From Plasmopara viticola (taxonomy: Eukaryota; Oomycota; Peronosporomycetes; Peronosporales; Peronosporaceae), in contig MBPM02000003.1 of assembly GCA_001695595.3 (NCBI GenBank), positions 434,001-498,000 on the forward strand: a stretch of 64,000 nt of DNA, read 5' to 3'. The notes under the pieces are model-generated. The model saw nothing but the letters and a program-made list of their open reading frames with translations, had not been told where the DNA came from and searched no databases. Each line of letters begins with the position of its first letter. The stretch's first letter is position 1. A program made the position numbers and the translations under genes. Shown here piece by piece: positions 47,602 to 56,932 of the stretch.

Positions 47602-49176
47602 ATGCCGTTAGGAGAAAAGCTGGGTCGTCCGTTCGAGCTGTTGTCCCTCATAGGCCGCAGACGCAAGGATGGCCAAAACGAGCAACATCAGCATCCTTGC
47701 GGTGCCGAGGCGCGTGTCAAAGCCACGGGCTCGGCCACTGCAGGCTACACGAACAACTACAACCACCACAGTCACCACTTAAGCATCAGTAACGGCTTTT
47801 ATCCTGGCGTCAAGTACGAGCGCATCACGCCAGTTGCGCAGGTAGCGCCTGTCATCAAGTATGAACGTCTTACTCCTGGCTCTGGCATTTCCTCGTCCCC
47901 CATTTCATCAGACGCTGCAGTCAGTCTTCCGTCGCCTTTAGTCTATGAAGCTGCTGCGCGTGAAGCGGCTTTTCCTAGCCTCGATCCAGTCCCGTCCGCG
48001 GCTTGCTCCTTTCGCTCGGCGCCGTCGCCCACACTATCATCGCTCCCCTCCCCTGGTATGCTCACGCCGTTGACAACGACTTGTAATGCGCCCCCCACGT
48101 CCCTAGGCTGCAGTCCTATAACTGACGCTGTTCGCCCTCTACGTTCATCATGTCAACCGCAGAATTTTGTGAGCCCGGCTCAGCCGCCCCTCGGGCCTAC
48201 TGAGGCGCCGTCTGCACCGTTTTCATATGTGATGGAAGAGTGGATGAGTCAATTGAGTACGCCAACTCCTCACGTGACGCTCTTGCCGTCGCCCTACGAC
48301 TTTAACAAGGACACCCCGACGCCTATGGACACGAATAGCATGGACATGCGGCGGCTACAAGACGCGCTGATGCCAACGCCTCCCCCTGATTTCCACGATC
48401 AAAGACAAACTCCTAAGACCTCGGCGTACGTGACGACGCGGAGGCCGCGGCCGCTGCTTGAGGACATTGCATCCTTATGTCGTGATTTAAATTCGCAGGA
48501 TGGGGCAAACAATGTGATTAAGGGCCCGCTGCCACCTTCAGTGGGACAGGTCGAAAACATGTACACAACGATTCCAGCAAGGCCAATGCGTGCGCGTGAA
48601 AAAAGCTATAGCAGCACTTTTTCCGATGATGGAGATAGCCAAGCGAAGGTACTTGTGGCAGCTGCCGCGCTCAGCAGCGTTTCTGCGATGGGTGTGGCGC
48701 CTACTTTGACATCTGTTAGCTCGAGCACAAAGGGGAAACGCCGCAAGATGTGCACAGCCAAAGGCTGCCAGAACTTGTCACGGTCGCGAGGACTGTGTAA
48801 GGCTCATGGAGGAGGACGGCGGTGCAGCGTTGATGGGTGTTCCCGTGCAAGCCAGAGTGGCAGCTTGTGCATCACTCATGGCGGTGGCAAGCGTTGCACG
48901 GTCGATGGCTGTGCAAAGGCAGCGCAGTCGCGTGGTATGTGCAAGGCCCACGGTGGAGGCGTGCGCTGCCGTGTGGAAGGCTGCACCAAGAGCTCACAAG
49001 GCGATGGCTTCTGCCGGTCACATGGTGGCGGTCGACGCTGTGGCCACCCAAGCGGCTGCTCGAAGTGGGCACAACGCAATGGGATGTGCATGGCTCACAG
49101 CGAAGGAAAGTACGGTAATAGCTACCGCGGACGCCAACACCGAATTGATGCTCAGACTGATTTTCACCAGCCGTGA
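47602..49176 (+). CDS. 'WRKY19-like' protein with five C-terminal zinc-type repeats
   Basis: One exon, 524 residues. The first 370 residues are a disordered Pro/Ser/Thr-rich region with two KYER(I/L)TP motifs (about residues 74-93) and several TPTP/PSP sites that could be phosphorylated. A basic KGKRRKM follows, then five tandem modules of about 24-25 residues from about residue 384: four of the form CX4CX9CX2H and a last one CX5CX9CX2H, joined by GGG(R/K/V)RC. In oomycetes such repeats are usually annotated 'WRKY19-like' after a plant protein, although there is no WRKY domain. Each module could bind one zinc ion; a nuclear regulatory role is assumed for the family, not shown. Confidence 0.85.
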   Translation: MPLGEKLGRPFELLSLIGRRRKDGQNEQHQHPCGAEARVKATGSATAGYTNNYNHHSHHLSISNGFYPGVKYERITPVAQVAPVIKYERLTPGSGISSSPISSDAAVSLPSPLVYEAAAREAAFPSLDPVPSAACSFRSAPSPTLSSLPSPGMLTPLTTTCNAPPTSLGCSPITDAVRPLRSSCQPQNFVSPAQPPLGPTEAPSAPFSYVMEEWMSQLSTPTPHVTLLPSPYDFNKDTPTPMDTNSMDMRRLQDALMPTPPPDFHDQRQTPKTSAYVTTRRPRPLLEDIASLCRDLNSQDGANNVIKGPLPPSVGQVENMYTTIPARPMRAREKSYSSTFSDDGDSQAKVLVAAAALSSVSAMGVAPTLTSVSSSTKGKRRKMCTAKGCQNLSRSRGLCKAHGGGRRCSVDGCSRASQSGSLCITHGGGKRCTVDGCAKAAQSRGMCKAHGGGVRCRVEGCTKSSQGDGFCRSHGGGRRCGHPSGCSKWAQRNGMCMAHSEGKYGNSYRGRQHRIDAQTDFHQP

Positions 49177-50411
49177 TGTGAGCACAAGTTCGAAAGAATT
49201 CCTCACTAGAAGCTACGGGCTGCAAAACTTGTTCGACTAAAGCCCAAGAACGAGCAGTATAATTCGAGGAGACGCTAAGATTGCAAAGTCTCTTCTCGCC
49301 TACAAGTGTGCTGGCCACTAATGAAGGTGATCGAGTGCTTTATTACTGTTCGGACGTAGTTTACTTGTAGGTATAACCCTTGTTATGTGTGTTTGAACAT
49401 GTTGGAAGACTCCAATTTTGTGCATGACTTAACTATACGAAGTTTTTCACAGTTTTTTTTAGAGTTATGTCAATGCCAAATATTTACGACAAAAAAATTA
49501 AATCACGAAAATACTAAAATAAGGCAAAGGCCTTTCGATGATAAACGAACATTTAATGTATAAGAGATACTATGTCTGGCAAACACTTTCAACTTTTTTT
49601 ACGCAGAAAAATGTAAATCCCTAACTGATGATGAACGAAAACAAGCAGCCCGTGCATTGATTTGATGTCTGCCGACGCAAATTCGCTCAAATGGGCGAAC
49701 CTAGAGCACTATTATTCCAAAACATTTCAAATTCAAAACTATTTAAGCAAAAAAGGAGTAGCCTATCACAGCATCATGCGCAAAGAAATAAATTTTTTTG
49801 AAAAATCACATGCAAAACACGGCTCGACAACACTCGGGCTTTCATCCATATAATCGTCATTTACTTCTAGCTTATTCTTTATGCAAAGATGGCTTGATCA
49901 ACACGATGCTGCAAATAGGGCTGCCAGTCGGCTGGGTCGCTCACCGGCAATCAAGGTGCCCCGGCACCAAAGCAGGCCTACGTTCGTAATGTTGTACCGA
50001 CACCACTGGCTGCGCCTTACTAAACCATAGACTTGTCAGAAAGAAGTCTGGTCTTTTGGCATCTGATAACATCCAAACAAATTTTTAAGCAAAATTACCG
50101 CGGTGCTGAAAGCACATGTTTGCCAATGTGAGGCAGCTCTCGAGGAATGGTTCCATTAAAACTAAGTATCTTGGGTAAGCGCCGCGCGGAGAATTACATC
50201 TAGAGGGCTCTGGCAATGCGTTAAACAGGTGGTCACACCATGTCCTGCGATTGCCGATTCCTGCATTTTTTCGTCAGTCCTGCTGTACATCTTAAAGAAC
50301 CTCTCGCAGGGCCTGACTTGTGCTAGTACCTACCAAGGACAATTCACAATACCAAGATTCTAATTAAGCTGGATTTTTTTTCCGGACCTTAAAAATGTTA
50401 TCGTTTTTAAA
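49177..50411. other. Intergenic, no gene seen
   Basis: Short open stretches only (49662-49853, 49798-49989). The DNA is non-coding up to the inverted repeat at 50412. Confidence 0.45.
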
Positions 50412-50505
50412 AAGAGCCGCGTTATCCATCCCCCTCCATCCCCCATTTTTGTGATTAGCTAATTGTATAAATTACTGATTGGCTAAATGTTCGTGACGCC
50501 ACTTT
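50412..50505 (+). repeat. Left terminal inverted repeat
   Basis: 94 bp that aligns with the reverse complement of 52998-53124. The outer 19 bp are identical, as are TTTTTGTGATTAGCTAATT and the CTGATTGGCTAA and TGTTCGTGACG blocks. The left repeat is shorter by two gaps (about 12 and 22-24 bp). Confidence 0.88.
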
Positions 50506-50871
50506 CCTCTCAACTGTTTACTTCACCATCCACAGAACTGGCCATAATTTGCGAACATGCTGATTCCGCGAGCAGACAACGTAACGCCGTCACTGCGTCA
50601 GGTATCAACATTGTTAACATCATTTTGGTAAGCTGGCTTTGCTCAGTATCGTACAACATTTTATAACACTCTTCTGAGATGATCAAAACTGTGCCTCGAT
50701 TGAAGTATCCAAACACAGTGCTCACGAGCAAAGGAAGTGGAAGAGTGAGCAGGAAAAACGAGAGGTGAGGTTGCATTCAAAGCACACGGAGAAGACGAAT
50801 GCGTTGGTGAAAAAAGTGAGTGCAAATTTTCACAAGCAGGAACTGAAATGTAAAAAAAGGACCAGCAAGAG

Positions 50872-51564
50872 ATGACGGAGCTCCAGCAGAGACGTAAGTC
50901 GCTCGAGCTGGCGTTAAGTGGTGAAAAAGATGACAAGTGTCAATTTGAAAAAGATTTACAGGAAAAGGATGGGATGCGGAAGAAATTTGAGTGCAAGTGC
51001 AAAGAGCTGATGGCTAGCGCAGCAGCTTTAACAATTGATAAAAGTGAGGTCGAAATCACGCAGACTCAACAAAAATTGAATTATGCGGATACGGTGAGGA
51101 AGCTTCAAAACGAACTGCTAGACGCACAAAAAGAATTTACAAAGTCGAAGAACACTGGAGCAGACATTCAGTCGCAACTTGAAGCGGCTGATGCCGATTT
51201 AATTTCAGTAGTGGAGAAGTATGAGGAACGGCTTACCGAGGCTTCACAGAAGCTGCTTGATCATGAAGAGGACCAACAGCGATACGCAGTATCTTTGTGT
51301 GATGTGAAAATTGAGCTTAGAAAAAGTTCAGACGGAGCTCGCTGGCTCTGAGGCCACGCTTTTCTCAAATGCGAAGCGCTGCTCTCAATGCGAAAGAATT
51401 TGGATGAAAACTCGCGGAAGCTGTACAACTGAGTGCGCAACAGGAGAAAACGGCTCGGGTCTTGACAAACGAAGACGAAAGTTTACAGCACGAGCTTTAT
51501 GAAGCCCGACAGGCTGCGAAACTTACGACTGAAGAGCTTATCCAGTGCCAATCAATCGTAAAGT
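50872..51564 (+). pseudogene. Coiled-coil gene fragment, frameshifted
   Basis: Frame one (50872-51351) is a charged heptad-rich sequence (Glu, Lys, Gln, Leu) including LQNELLDAQKEFTKSKN and EKYEERLTEASQKLLDHEED. The coiled coil then continues in a second frame (LEKVQTELAGSEATLFSN) and a third (TARVLTNEDESLQHELYEA), ending at a stop near 51566. It resembles the tail of a myosin, kinesin or similar filament protein, but the motif-poor coil does not allow a name. No start or full gene is present. Confidence 0.6.
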
Positions 51565-51609
51565 AGAAAACGCAAGAGCATTTAATGGCTTAGCATCCAG
51601 TGCATCACC

Positions 51610-52945
51610 ATGCGTGTAATCCTGTCCATTCATCTCGGTCAAGGCGGCATCCAAGTCGGCAACACGTGCTGGGAGCTGTACTGTCTCGAGCACGGCATTC
51701 AACCTTGTAGTCGAATTCCTAGCGACTCGATTGCCATGGGCGACGACTTATTTTCCACATTTTCCTCTGAACAGGCTCTGGCAAGCACGTACCACGTGCT
51801 GTGTTCATGGACTCGGAACCCACAGCCCGTGACGAAGTCCGAGCGGGTGCTTATCGTCAATTGAACCACCCACAACACATCATTTCTGGCAAAGAAAATG
51901 CTGCTAATAACTTCGCACAAGGTCACAGTACGATTAGTAAGGAAGTCGTCGATCAAGTGCTTGATCGGATTCGAAAACGTGCGGGTGCTTGTAGTGGCTC
52001 GCAAGGGTTTATGTTGTCCAACGCATGGCTGAAGGAGGTTCGCCCGAACCCGTACCACCACCCACTGCGTTGGACGGGAAAGTAAGCTTGGATTTACTAT
52101 CTGTCCCTCTCCTCTACTATCTGTAGCTATTGTAGAGCCGTACAACTCGGTCCTTTTAACTCATGCCCTACTAGAATACACAAGGATTGCCGTGATGCTC
52201 GACAATGAAGCCATTTGCGACATTTGCCGTCGGTCTTTAAACATTGAGCGGCCGACGTACCGAACCTCAACCGTCTGATTGCATCAGTGATTTTGTCACT
52301 CACGACTTCACTCCGTTTCGACGGATTGCTTAATGTCGGTATTACTGATTTGAGATGAATCTAGTGCCGTATCCACGCTTCCACTTTATGCTAAGCTCGT
52401 ACGCTCCTGTAATCTCAGCTGAAAACGCCTAACACGAGCGATTGTCGGTGGCTGAGATCACAAATAGAACTTTTCAATCGACGTCGATGACGGCTAAATG
52501 TGACCTCACGACATAATAATATATGGCTACATGCCTCATGTACTGGGATGATATTGTCCCAAAAGACGTGAACGCTGCAGTGGCTGCAATCAAGACGAAA
52601 CGCACGATTTAATCTGTAGATTGGTGTCCAAAAGGCCTCAAGTGCGGCATTAATTACCAACCACCGTCTGTTGTGCCTGGTCGTGACTTGGCTCGTGTAC
52701 AACGAGTTGTAGCTATGATTTTGAACACGAGTGCCATTGCTGAAGTGTTTTCTCGCATTGATCACACGTTTGAGCTGATGTATGCGAAACGTGCTTTTAT
52801 CCACCGGTACGTGGGTAAAGGAACGGAGGAAGGAGAGTTTTCAGAGGCACGAAAATGTCTTGCTGCGTTAGAAAAAGACCACGAAGAAGTCATCGGCGGA
52901 GACTGCTGAAGGCGAAGGCGAAGAGACCGAGGATCAACATTGAAT
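51610..52945 (+). pseudogene. Alpha-tubulin pseudogene, intronless
   Basis: It starts at 51610 with a start resembling the alpha-tubulin N-terminus ([20 protein letters not shown]). Downstream blocks, in several frames, match the alpha-tubulin order: [11 protein letters not shown] (51828), [21 protein letters not shown] near 52130, ALLEY (52170), [16 protein letters not shown] (52195-52242), [49 protein letters not shown] and LMYAKRAF, and an acidic, glycine-rich end. The glycine-rich GTP-binding loop (GGGTGSG) after residue about 140 is replaced by unrelated sequence. At least four frameshifts and several stops are present. Because it has no introns it may be a captured retrocopy or derive from an intronless gene. 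Confidence 0.85.
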
Positions 52946-52997
52946 GTAGCAATTTTTATGCGCTAATTTTAAGAACATTAATAATGGATTAAATAAT

Positions 52998-53124
52998 AAA
53001 GTGACGTCACGAACATTTAAATACCAAGCCCGAGGTTTAGCCAATCAGTAGTTTATTTAATTAGCTAATCACAAAAAGGGGGGATGGATACCGAAATGGG
53101 GGGGAGATGGATAACGCGGCTCTT
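52998..53124 (-). repeat. Right terminal inverted repeat
   Basis: 127 bp, the inverted partner of 50412-50505. It contains two G-rich runs (53087-53093 and 53098-53104) on the plus strand, where the left repeat has matching C runs, and a GATGGAT motif twice. Confidence 0.88.
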
Positions 53125-53188
53125 CAATAAACGCATTAGTTTAAGGACTTAACGTGGCCAGATTTTCTGGAAAAGTAAACCTTCGGCT

Positions 53189-53393
53189 GCTTCGGAAAAG
53201 GTTGGCGTGACGCCCTCCTTCCAAGCGCGGGGGCTTAATGCTCGCACGCTTCGGGCAGGTGCTCTCGGGCATCTGCACTGCCCGCCGAACGAGACCTGAC
53301 GTATGCGGACACCACTCTATGCCGTGGATGCACGTGCTAGGCTTAGTCTGGCTAGTAACTTGGCAACGCGATAACGTAATACAATACAATACA
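53189..53393 (+). mobile_element. SINE-like element, copy 3 (deleted and with inverted segment)
   Basis: It begins GCTTCGGAAAAGG and ends (AATAC)n-like, with a perfect 12-bp target-site duplication AAACCTTCGGCT at 53177-53188 and 53394-53405. Relative to copy 1 it lacks 121 bp between two CTGCA repeats (33900-33904 and 34021-34025 in copy 1). Its bases 53329-53355 are the exact reverse complement of copy 1 bases 34077-34103. It sits 65 bp outside the right end of the TIR element. Confidence 0.88.
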
Positions 53394-54606
53394 AAACCTT
53401 CGGCTTACGTACGAACGACTTGTAGCTTCTGGTTTTAATCCACGACGAAGCCGACGTAGCGCTTTTGTGAAGTGTAAAACTGCGTAGTTTCACAGAAAAA
53501 GCTCTTGGTGGTTGTATAGACTTCTCTGCATCACAACGTATTTAGTGTCTCCGATTACAAAGGCCAAGAAGTATAGAAGTAGACGGCTCTCTCCTTTGCT
53601 TTGCGCCTTCTTTCTATAGGGTAGTAGCGTATACACGCAGTTGAGATTGCATTCTGAGTCGGTCTAGGTAATCAGGCCGCAGCTTCTTCAAGTTGATTAC
53701 AGAAGCTATAAAATCCAGAAGGATATTCTAAATGAATAAGATGGCGACGCGGCCTGTGATGTACACATTAAAAGTGACTAGTGCGTATTTGATGCAAAGT
53801 TAACGAGCTTCGTCGGGACGTTGCCTTCCTTCATAGTGAACTCTAAGTCTACTTTTTGCTTTGAGTGCGCAGCTGAATGGTGACTCGGCGTCACAGTCTT
53901 TCGATTTGTATGGCGATGACTATAATTCAAAAAGCTGCTGTATGGCTACTCGTATAATGAGTGCTGGACAAAATATAACATTTGTCTTTAAAGAAAACTT
54001 TTCGTACTTTGTACAATTGGTAATTTGTATCGCGTCGATCATCGAAAAAACAGTTACAATTAGCATATTAGGCTTGCATATTCAGCTAAAAAAACGAAAT
54101 ATATCATCCGCGAAAATGTGGCTTACGTCACTTAGCGTCGTCGAACTCGAACATCTACATTTAGAATTGCTGGACAGGCCTTTTTTAAATTCAAGAGCAT
54201 TCAGCCCATTAGAAAAATGTGGACTTGGGGTTGCTGTCCATTTTGTTTTTTTGTAAAATTGAGAATATTGATCATTTAGCAGCAGCTCTTTTGTTTTGGC
54301 TATTCCTTTTGTACCTTGTTCGACACTTGGCTTTGTATGCAAACTCATCGACGTGCTACAATGTAACAAGTTAGACAATCCACCTGCATATAGAATAACT
54401 TATTCAATTTACGCACTTGGAGCACTTGAATGTACGGGGTGGGACTCTCGAAGAATCTAAAAGAATTTACTTGATTTTCGTGCAGATTTGCTACCTCTTT
54501 GCTTATGGTGTGGTTAGGTCTATTTAGCGTTAGATGCATAAACACAACTTCAACAATTCCCAGGAGTGATGGCTCATTAGTGAAATCAACTACTACGTGA
54601 CAAGCG
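53394..54606. other. Intergenic region upstream of neutral ceramidase
   Basis: A 131-codon open stretch (53861-54256) lacks an ATG at its start and shows no motif; I do not call it a gene. The rest is non-coding. Confidence 0.4.
54572..54588 (+). promoter_or_regulatory. Possible initiator of the neutral ceramidase gene
   Basis: GCTCATTAGTGAAATC matches the start of the oomycete Inr/FPR consensus (GCTCATTYYNCAWTTT) and lies about 35 bp before the ATG at 54607. The second half of the consensus fits poorly. Confidence 0.3.
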
Positions 54607-56703
54607 ATGACGTCACGATCGCGCGCGAACGGCTTTGCCTCTGAGGCTGACGATTCGACTTGCCTTCACATCGGTGCCGCCATGTTCGACATCACAGGTC
54701 CCGCAGCTGAAGCTGGTATGTTTGGCTATGCCAAGGCGGGACAGCTTACGTCGGGCATTCACATGCGACTGCGGGCGCGCGCCTTCGCGTTCCGTGATTT
54801 ACGGACGCAACGTCATTGCGTCTTTGTATGTGCAGAGTTAGGTATGGTATCCGAGTGGGTTACGCAAAAAGTCGCAAGCCTTCTCGAGACGCATCCACAG
54901 CTTCCTAGCGGCGCCTACCATCGCGAGAACATCATGATTTCTGCAACCCATACACACTGTTCACCTGGCGGGCTGTCCCACTACTTCATCTACAGTGTTC
55001 ACCCGCCTTTGCACGGTGCTGACCGACAGAATTTCAAGTGTGTCGTCTCTGGTATTGTCGAAGCAGTTGTAAGGGCCCACATGAACCTTCAGCCAGCGGT
55101 GATCCGTGTCGCGACGGGACTTTGCCATGGTGCGTCCGTGAATCGCTCAGTGGACGCTTATTTGGCCAATCCAGAGCACGAACGGGCGCAATATGAATAC
55201 GATACGGACAAGATGATGACGCTTTGGAGATTCGATGGGTTGGACGGATTTCCGATCGGGATGATCAATTGGTTTGCCGTCCATCCAACGAGCATGGGCA
55301 ATTGGTATACACTTATTACAGGAGACAACAAGGGCTATGCAGCATACGAGTTTGAGCGAGAACAAGGCACTAGACACTTGATGGATCGACCACGGGCCTT
55401 TGTTGCAGCATTTGCTCAGAGTAATGAAGGGGACGTGAGTCCTAATATCAGTGGACCTAGACATCTATGCGCTCAACATATGGACTTTGAACGCATGGTA
55501 GCGGTGGCCAATGCTCAGCTTCAAACCGCACGAGATTTGTACGCTGAAGCGCTGAAAACGACACCCATAACTGGGCGCGTCAAATATGTGCACCAATACG
55601 TAGACTACTCCAACATTTTGCTGCAAAAGCGATGGCAACTTAATGCCGAGTGTTCGAAATCGACATCGTCGGGATGCATTGGAGTGTCGATGGTCAGTGG
55701 CACTGAGTTTGATGGTCGAGGTGTGTCTGCCGTGCGTGAAGGTCTTCGATGGGGGATGGATTTGAAGGTGACAATGCTGCCGGAGCTCCAGTCGCTGCAC
55801 AAGGAAAAACCGATTATTTTTCCAACTGCGCGATGTGGATTGTCGCCTGAAGTGCTACCACTTCAACTTTTTTCCTTTGCTGACTGTTTGCATATTGCAG
55901 CTGTTCCGTTTGAAGTGACAACAATGGCTGGAAGACGTTTACGAGCGTCACTTCACGCCTCGCTAAAAAAATTATTACCGGATAATAGGACTATCCAAGA
56001 GCCCATCATTGCCGGCCTTACGAATGCATACTGTGGCTACATGACTACGAGGGAAGAATACGCCGTGCAACGATACGAAGGTGCATCAACACATTTCGGG
56101 CCAAATCAATTGGTAGCAACTTGCCAACAATTTGAAATTCTGGCTGAAACTATGTATCACAAAACCATGCCACATCACAAAACCATGGCGAGGCATACAA
56201 TGCTGGCCGATGCGAATGTACTACCTCCGAGTATCAAAGGATTAGGAGTGCTTGATTATAACATTCCAGTCATTCATGATGGTGTGGCCTCTGGCGCGTC
56301 ATTTGGCAGCGTAGTTGCTGGCGCTGACGCCCAACCCAAGTATAGATGGGGACAAACGGTGTTAGTGCGCTTTCACGGTGCGCACCCAAAAAATAACTTG
56401 CGAACGCAGGGCACATTTTTGGAGGTGCAACGATGGATGGCCCACAGTAACCGTACCACTGGTGGGGTGTGGGTAATTTACCTGGACGATGGTGATACCA
56501 ATACAACGTTTACATGGGAGCGTCAAGGTGCGTTTCGATCTGAAGTTGCCATTGAGTGGCGTATAGCGGAACGCACGCCGGTGGGCAAATACCGCATTAA
56601 AATCAATGGCGATTACAAGCACTTTGTATGGCGAACTATCACTTCGTACTCAGGAGTGTCGTCTGAATTTCTAGTTGTTAGGCCTAAAGCTCCTTCATCG
56701 TGA
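54607..56703 (+). CDS. Neutral ceramidase (N-acylsphingosine amidohydrolase)
   Basis: One exon, 698 residues, close to the usual 650-780 of the family. Neutral ceramidase hydrolyses ceramide to sphingosine and a fatty acid. ATHTHCSPGG (residues 113-122) carries metal-binding histidines, and GDVSPNISGP (275-284) contains the catalytic serine, here S278. The N-terminal domain starts with FDITGPAAEAGMFGYA, typical of the family. The C-terminal ~150 residues form the expected immunoglobulin-like domain, with RWMAHSNRTTGGVWVIYLDD and YKHFVWRT. The N-terminus (MTSRSRANGFASEADDSTC) is polar, so no cleavable signal peptide is seen, unlike many secreted or membrane-bound relatives; either the protein is cytosolic or the true start is elsewhere. 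The next gene starts 229 bp downstream on the same strand. Confidence 0.93.
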   Translation: MTSRSRANGFASEADDSTCLHIGAAMFDITGPAAEAGMFGYAKAGQLTSGIHMRLRARAFAFRDLRTQRHCVFVCAELGMVSEWVTQKVASLLETHPQLPSGAYHRENIMISATHTHCSPGGLSHYFIYSVHPPLHGADRQNFKCVVSGIVEAVVRAHMNLQPAVIRVATGLCHGASVNRSVDAYLANPEHERAQYEYDTDKMMTLWRFDGLDGFPIGMINWFAVHPTSMGNWYTLITGDNKGYAAYEFEREQGTRHLMDRPRAFVAAFAQSNEGDVSPNISGPRHLCAQHMDFERMVAVANAQLQTARDLYAEALKTTPITGRVKYVHQYVDYSNILLQKRWQLNAECSKSTSSGCIGVSMVSGTEFDGRGVSAVREGLRWGMDLKVTMLPELQSLHKEKPIIFPTARCGLSPEVLPLQLFSFADCLHIAAVPFEVTTMAGRRLRASLHASLKKLLPDNRTIQEPIIAGLTNAYCGYMTTREEYAVQRYEGASTHFGPNQLVATCQQFEILAETMYHKTMPHHKTMARHTMLADANVLPPSIKGLGVLDYNIPVIHDGVASGASFGSVVAGADAQPKYRWGQTVLVRFHGAHPKNNLRTQGTFLEVQRWMAHSNRTTGGVWVIYLDDGDTNTTFTWERQGAFRSEVAIEWRIAERTPVGKYRIKINGDYKHFVWRTITSYSGVSSEFLVVRPKAPSS

Positions 56704-56932
56704 GAGCAGTCTATAAAAAGGCCCAATGGTTTTGATAGTGCGTAGCAAAGAGTTTTTCTATCTATAAATGAAAACGACTTTTGATACCTTTTTTTATAAG
56801 TTGGTAGGGCACCGAAATAGTAGCATGACTTGCGCTTCAAACGCCTGCCTCAGTGATCAGAAGCACAGGTTGACGCAGAAATATAATCCAAAGACTTGGA
56901 AAAAAGCAAATTAAGCGACAAGTCGAATTGAT

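Larger units (their letters stand above)
50412..53124. mobile_element. Non-autonomous TIR DNA transposon carrying captured gene fragments
   Basis: Both ends begin AAGAGCCGCGTTATCCATC (reading inward) and continue through a C-rich run, TTTTTGTGATTAGCTAATT, an ACTGATTGGCTAAA-like block and TGTTCGTGACG(C/T)CACTTT. The 2.7 kb between holds a broken coiled-coil coding segment and a broken alpha-tubulin copy on the plus strand and no transposase. The structure is that of a Pack-type element. The superfamily is not determined. An AT-rich 9-bp flank (TTTTAAAAA versus TTCAATAAA) matches at six of nine positions if the ends are set at GAGCCGCG, too weak to call a target-site duplication. Confidence 0.75.

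Noticed and set aside
53861..54256. 131-codon open stretch upstream of neutral ceramidase.
   Set aside because: It does not begin with ATG, has low-complexity hydrophobic patches and no motif, and I found no splice partner.
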